From Nocardia nova NBRC 15556 (GTDB taxonomy: Bacteria; Actinomycetota; Actinomycetes; Mycobacteriales; Mycobacteriaceae): DNA of 64,000 nt. The translations under genes were made by a program, and so were the position numbers. The stretch is from the NCBI RefSeq assembly GCF_001613005.1, contig NZ_BDBN01000012.1:1-64000 (forward strand), given 5' to 3'. Under the pieces are notes generated by a model. The model was given only the letters and a program-made list of their open reading frames with translations. It was not told the origin of the DNA and did no database searches. Below, in pieces: positions 61,962 through 64,000 of the stretch. Positions within the stretch are counted from its first letter, which is position 1. The number at the start of each line of letters is the position of its first letter.

Positions 61962-61977
61962 AATCGCCGTTGAGCCA

Positions 61978-62001
61978 GAACTTGAAGTTGACGTCAAGTT
62001 C
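61978..62001 (+). promoter_or_regulatory. Operator/promoter before the PaaI thioesterase
   Basis: GAACTTGA (61978-61985) and TCAAGTTC (61994-62001) are perfect inverted repeats; an inner TTGACGTCAA palindrome lies between them. TTGAAG (-35, 61982) and TTAAAT (-10, 62005) are 17 nt apart. The site controls the gene at 62091. Confidence 0.5.
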
Positions 62002-62090
62002 AGATTAAATGGCAATCAGTCCAGTTGTGGTGCACCTCGGCTTCCCGGATTCGGCGGTGAAGCGTCGAGCACCCCGAAAGGAGCCGGGTG

Positions 62091-62579
62091 ATGAGCGGGC
62101 AGCAGGCGGAGAATCCGGAGTTCGCGCAGATCGTAGAGGCCGTCGTCCTCGGCATGCCCGCGGCGCGACATCTGGGGTTCTCGTTCCGCCGCGTCGAACG
62201 GGGCGAGGTCGAGATCGTGCAGCCCTATCGCACGGAGTTGACCGAGCACAACGGCAACTTTCAGGGCGGCGTGATCGGGTCGCTGGCGGACTTCGCCGGT
62301 GGTTCCGCGGCGGGGACGCTGTTACCGGCCGGCTGGGTGAACATGACGGTCGACTACACCGTCAAACTTCTGTCTCCGGCGCGAGGTGAGTATCTGGTGG
62401 CCCGCGGACGGGTCGTGAAGCCCGGCAAGGCGCTCACCGTCGCGGCGGCCGAGGTCTACGGTGTCGACCAGGGCGCCGAAACACTCTGTGCGACAGCGCT
62501 GGTCACGATGCGAAACATCGACCTGCGCAGCCCAGGAGCTACGCCCGCGGTTTCCGCCGCCGGTCGCGGGGATGCGTGA
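62091..62579 (+). CDS. PaaI-family hotdog thioesterase
   Basis: 162 residues from ATG 62091 (AAAGGAG 7 nt upstream). Hotdog-fold motifs: EIVQPYRTELTEHNGNFQGG (the catalytic-loop Asn/Gly region), VIGSLADFAGGSAAG, and NMTVDYTVKLLSPARGEYLV. Hydrolyses acyl-CoA thioesters, perhaps phenylacetyl- or fatty acyl-CoA. A single gene with a palindromic promoter. Confidence 0.85.
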   Translation: MSGQQAENPEFAQIVEAVVLGMPAARHLGFSFRRVERGEVEIVQPYRTELTEHNGNFQGGVIGSLADFAGGSAAGTLLPAGWVNMTVDYTVKLLSPARGEYLVARGRVVKPGKALTVAAAEVYGVDQGAETLCATALVTMRNIDLRSPGATPAVSAAGRGDA

Positions 62580-62693
62580 GTCGACCGCTCGCCGGATTTC
62601 CCTGTTCGGGCCTACACGTGCGAACACGTCCTCGGCAACCCGGTGATCGGCGCGATGGCGAGGCCGAGTCGGCGCGCATTGTTACTGTTTTTC

Positions 62694-63530
62694 ATGACCA
62701 GTGACTCGGCGCGGCGTAGAGAACAGCTGCGCGAATTCCTCCGCAGTCGCCGCGAACGGCTCGACCCCGCCGAGGTGGGGCTGGTGGCGACCGGACGACG
62801 TCGCACGCCGGGCCTGCGGCGCGAAGAGGTCGCACAGCTCGCGGGGGTCGGAGTGTCCTGGTACACGTGGCTCGAGCAGGGGCGCGATATCAAGGTGTCG
62901 ACCGAAGTGCTGGACGCGATCGCGAGCGCACTGCGATTGACCGAGTGGGAGCGGGCCCACGTGTATCGGCTGGCAGGGATGAATCCGCCTCGGGCCGTGC
63001 GGGATCGGGATGCACAGGTCACCGCGGAACTGCGGCATCTGCTCACGGTGTGGTCACCGCGGCCCGCGGTGCTGCGTGACCGGTACTGGAACATCCTGGC
63101 CGTCAACGACGGGGCACGGATGGCCTTCGGCTACGACTGCGACGACTACAACTGTCTCGTCTCGTTTTTCACCAACGCGAGCTACCGGGAAATGCACCTG
63201 CACTGGGCCGCCGCCGCACCGGCGGTCGTCGCCGCCTATCGCGCGGATGCGGCGCTGAACGATCCCGAATTCGACAGGGTGATCACCGAACTCTCCACGA
63301 TCAGCGCGGAATTCGCCGAACTGTGGGCCCGGCAGGAGGTGGGCGCCCCGACGCAGGCGGTGCACGCGGTGCGCCATCCGGCGGCGGGCGAGCTGTTCTT
63401 CGACACCACCACGTTGATCGTCGCGGACCATCCCGATTGGCATCTGGTGCTGTACAACCCCCGGCCCGGCGCCGGGACCGAGCAGCGGCTGAGCCTGCTG
63501 ACGCGGGATCAAACGGCCGCACCCGCATAG
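62694..63530 (+). CDS. XRE regulator with MmyB-like C-terminal domain
   Basis: 278 residues from ATG 62694. HTH: RTPGLRREEVAQLAGVGVSW, then LEQGRDIKVSTEVLDAI; MmyB-like domain: RDRYWNILAVNDGARMAFGY and AVRHPAAGELFFDTTTLIVA. Family-typical length. It lies 69 nt upstream of an SDR gene in the same direction, the gene it probably controls. Confidence 0.88.
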   Translation: MTSDSARRREQLREFLRSRRERLDPAEVGLVATGRRRTPGLRREEVAQLAGVGVSWYTWLEQGRDIKVSTEVLDAIASALRLTEWERAHVYRLAGMNPPRAVRDRDAQVTAELRHLLTVWSPRPAVLRDRYWNILAVNDGARMAFGYDCDDYNCLVSFFTNASYREMHLHWAAAAPAVVAAYRADAALNDPEFDRVITELSTISAEFAELWARQEVGAPTQAVHAVRHPAAGELFFDTTTLIVADHPDWHLVLYNPRPGAGTEQRLSLLTRDQTAAPA

Positions 63531-63599
63531 CCTGGTGGTGGTTATCCCACGTTGATCTCGCACTGGTTGTCGAGTCCGGCCCTCGGCAGGCTTCTTCCC

Positions 63600-64000
63600 A
63601 TGGCACACAACAGATTCGACGGCAAGATCGCACTGGTCACGGGCGGGACGAGCGGTATGGGACTGGCCACCGCGCGGCGGTTGCGTGACGAGGGCGCGCG
63701 GGTGATCGTCACCGGCCGCGACCCGGGCCGGCTGGCCGCGACCGCCGATGAACTCGGGCCGGAGGCGCTCGCGATCGCCGGCGACACGACCGACCTCGCC
63801 GCCATCGATGCCGTCTTCGAGACCGTCCGGAACGGGTACGGCCGATTGGACGTGCTTTTCGTGAATGCGGGCATCGGATTCTTTCCGCCGACCGATGCGG
63901 TGACCGAGGCCGATTTCGACCGGGTGATCGGCGTCAACCTCAAAGGGGTGTTCTTCACCGTGCAGAAGGCGATTCCGCTACTGGCCCCCGACGCGGCCGT
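63600..64000 (+). CDS. Short-chain dehydrogenase/reductase (cut by window end)
   Basis: Starts at ATG 63600; the first ~133 residues are present. IALVTGGTSGMGLATARRLR (cofactor site), NAGIGFFPPT, and VNLKGVFFTVQKAIPLLAPD. The catalytic Tyr lies beyond the window. It probably uses NADP(H). It follows an MmyB-type XRE regulator, as the SDR at 33235 does across its divergent partner. Confidence 0.85.
   Translation, partial: MAHNRFDGKIALVTGGTSGMGLATARRLRDEGARVIVTGRDPGRLAATADELGPEALAIAGDTTDLAAIDAVFETVRNGYGRLDVLFVNAGIGFFPPTDAVTEADFDRVIGVNLKGVFFTVQKAIPLLAPDAA

Noticed and set aside
1..64000. tRNA, rRNA or CRISPR array
   Set aside because: No cloverleaf-like sequence, rRNA block or regularly spaced repeats seen by eye.

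Overview
The window is high-GC DNA from a mycolic-acid actinomycete, most likely a Nocardia or a close relative. The reasons are an EspG/PPE-like/DUF3558 ESX-type module, an XRE-DUF5753 plus DUF397 pair, many P450s and flavin monooxygenases, frequent GTG starts, 4-nt stop/start overlaps and a KstR-type box. I saw no rRNA, tRNA, CRISPR array, transposase or phage gene.

Layout. 1-3.2 kb: the tail of a Uma2-like gene, then a minus-strand ESX-type module (lipoprotein, small alpha-helical protein, PPE-like protein, EspG). 3.4-7.3 kb: an overlapping four-gene catabolic operon (flavin monooxygenase, MarR regulator, CocE-type hydrolase, DUF3237) behind a palindromic operator. 7.3-18 kb: three P450s, two of them a paralogous pair lacking the ExxR arginine, with GlxA-, MerR- and XRE-type regulators, a DUF397 protein and a serine hydrolase. 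18-22.9 kb: small secreted proteins, a haloalkane-dehalogenase-like hydrolase, a SnoaL protein and a methyltransferase sharing a KstR-like box, and a quinone oxidoreductase. 23-28 kb: two DszA/NtaA-type flavin monooxygenases around an AprA-like flavoprotein and its two-cluster ferredoxin, plausibly organosulfur or other xenobiotic scavenging. 28-34 kb: a secreted lipase, an MFS transporter fused to three Cna-B-like domains, and an XRE/SDR pair. 34-42.4 kb: two 5'-truncated GAF-type regulators joined head to head, a STAS/HATPase protein, a formaldehyde-dehydrogenase-like enzyme, two glycine-zipper secreted proteins, a cation/proton antiporter, a methyltransferase and a TetR gene with a clear operator.

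42.4-50.7 kb is the most unusual region. It is a carotenoid/light-response locus (crtE, crtI, crtB, NAD(P)-binding/DUF2867 protein, photolyase, lipocalin, LitR-like MerR). Between 42438 and about 44032, pieces of a glutamine synthetase, of crtE and of crtI are shuffled and inverted among each other. crtI survives only as its C-terminal part, and the LitR-like gene has a frame-breaking deletion in its DNA-binding domain. crtB, the NAD(P)-binding gene, photolyase and lipocalin look intact, so the pathway cannot work from this locus as it stands.

50.8-64 kb: a dihydrodipicolinate-reductase-like enzyme with an SDR, an MMPL transporter divergent from its probable MarR repressor, a PucR regulator followed by a complete E3-E1alpha-E1beta-E2 dehydrogenase operon, a PaaI thioesterase, an XRE regulator and an SDR cut by the window end. 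All functional names are family-level readings from sequence by eye; no search was run.
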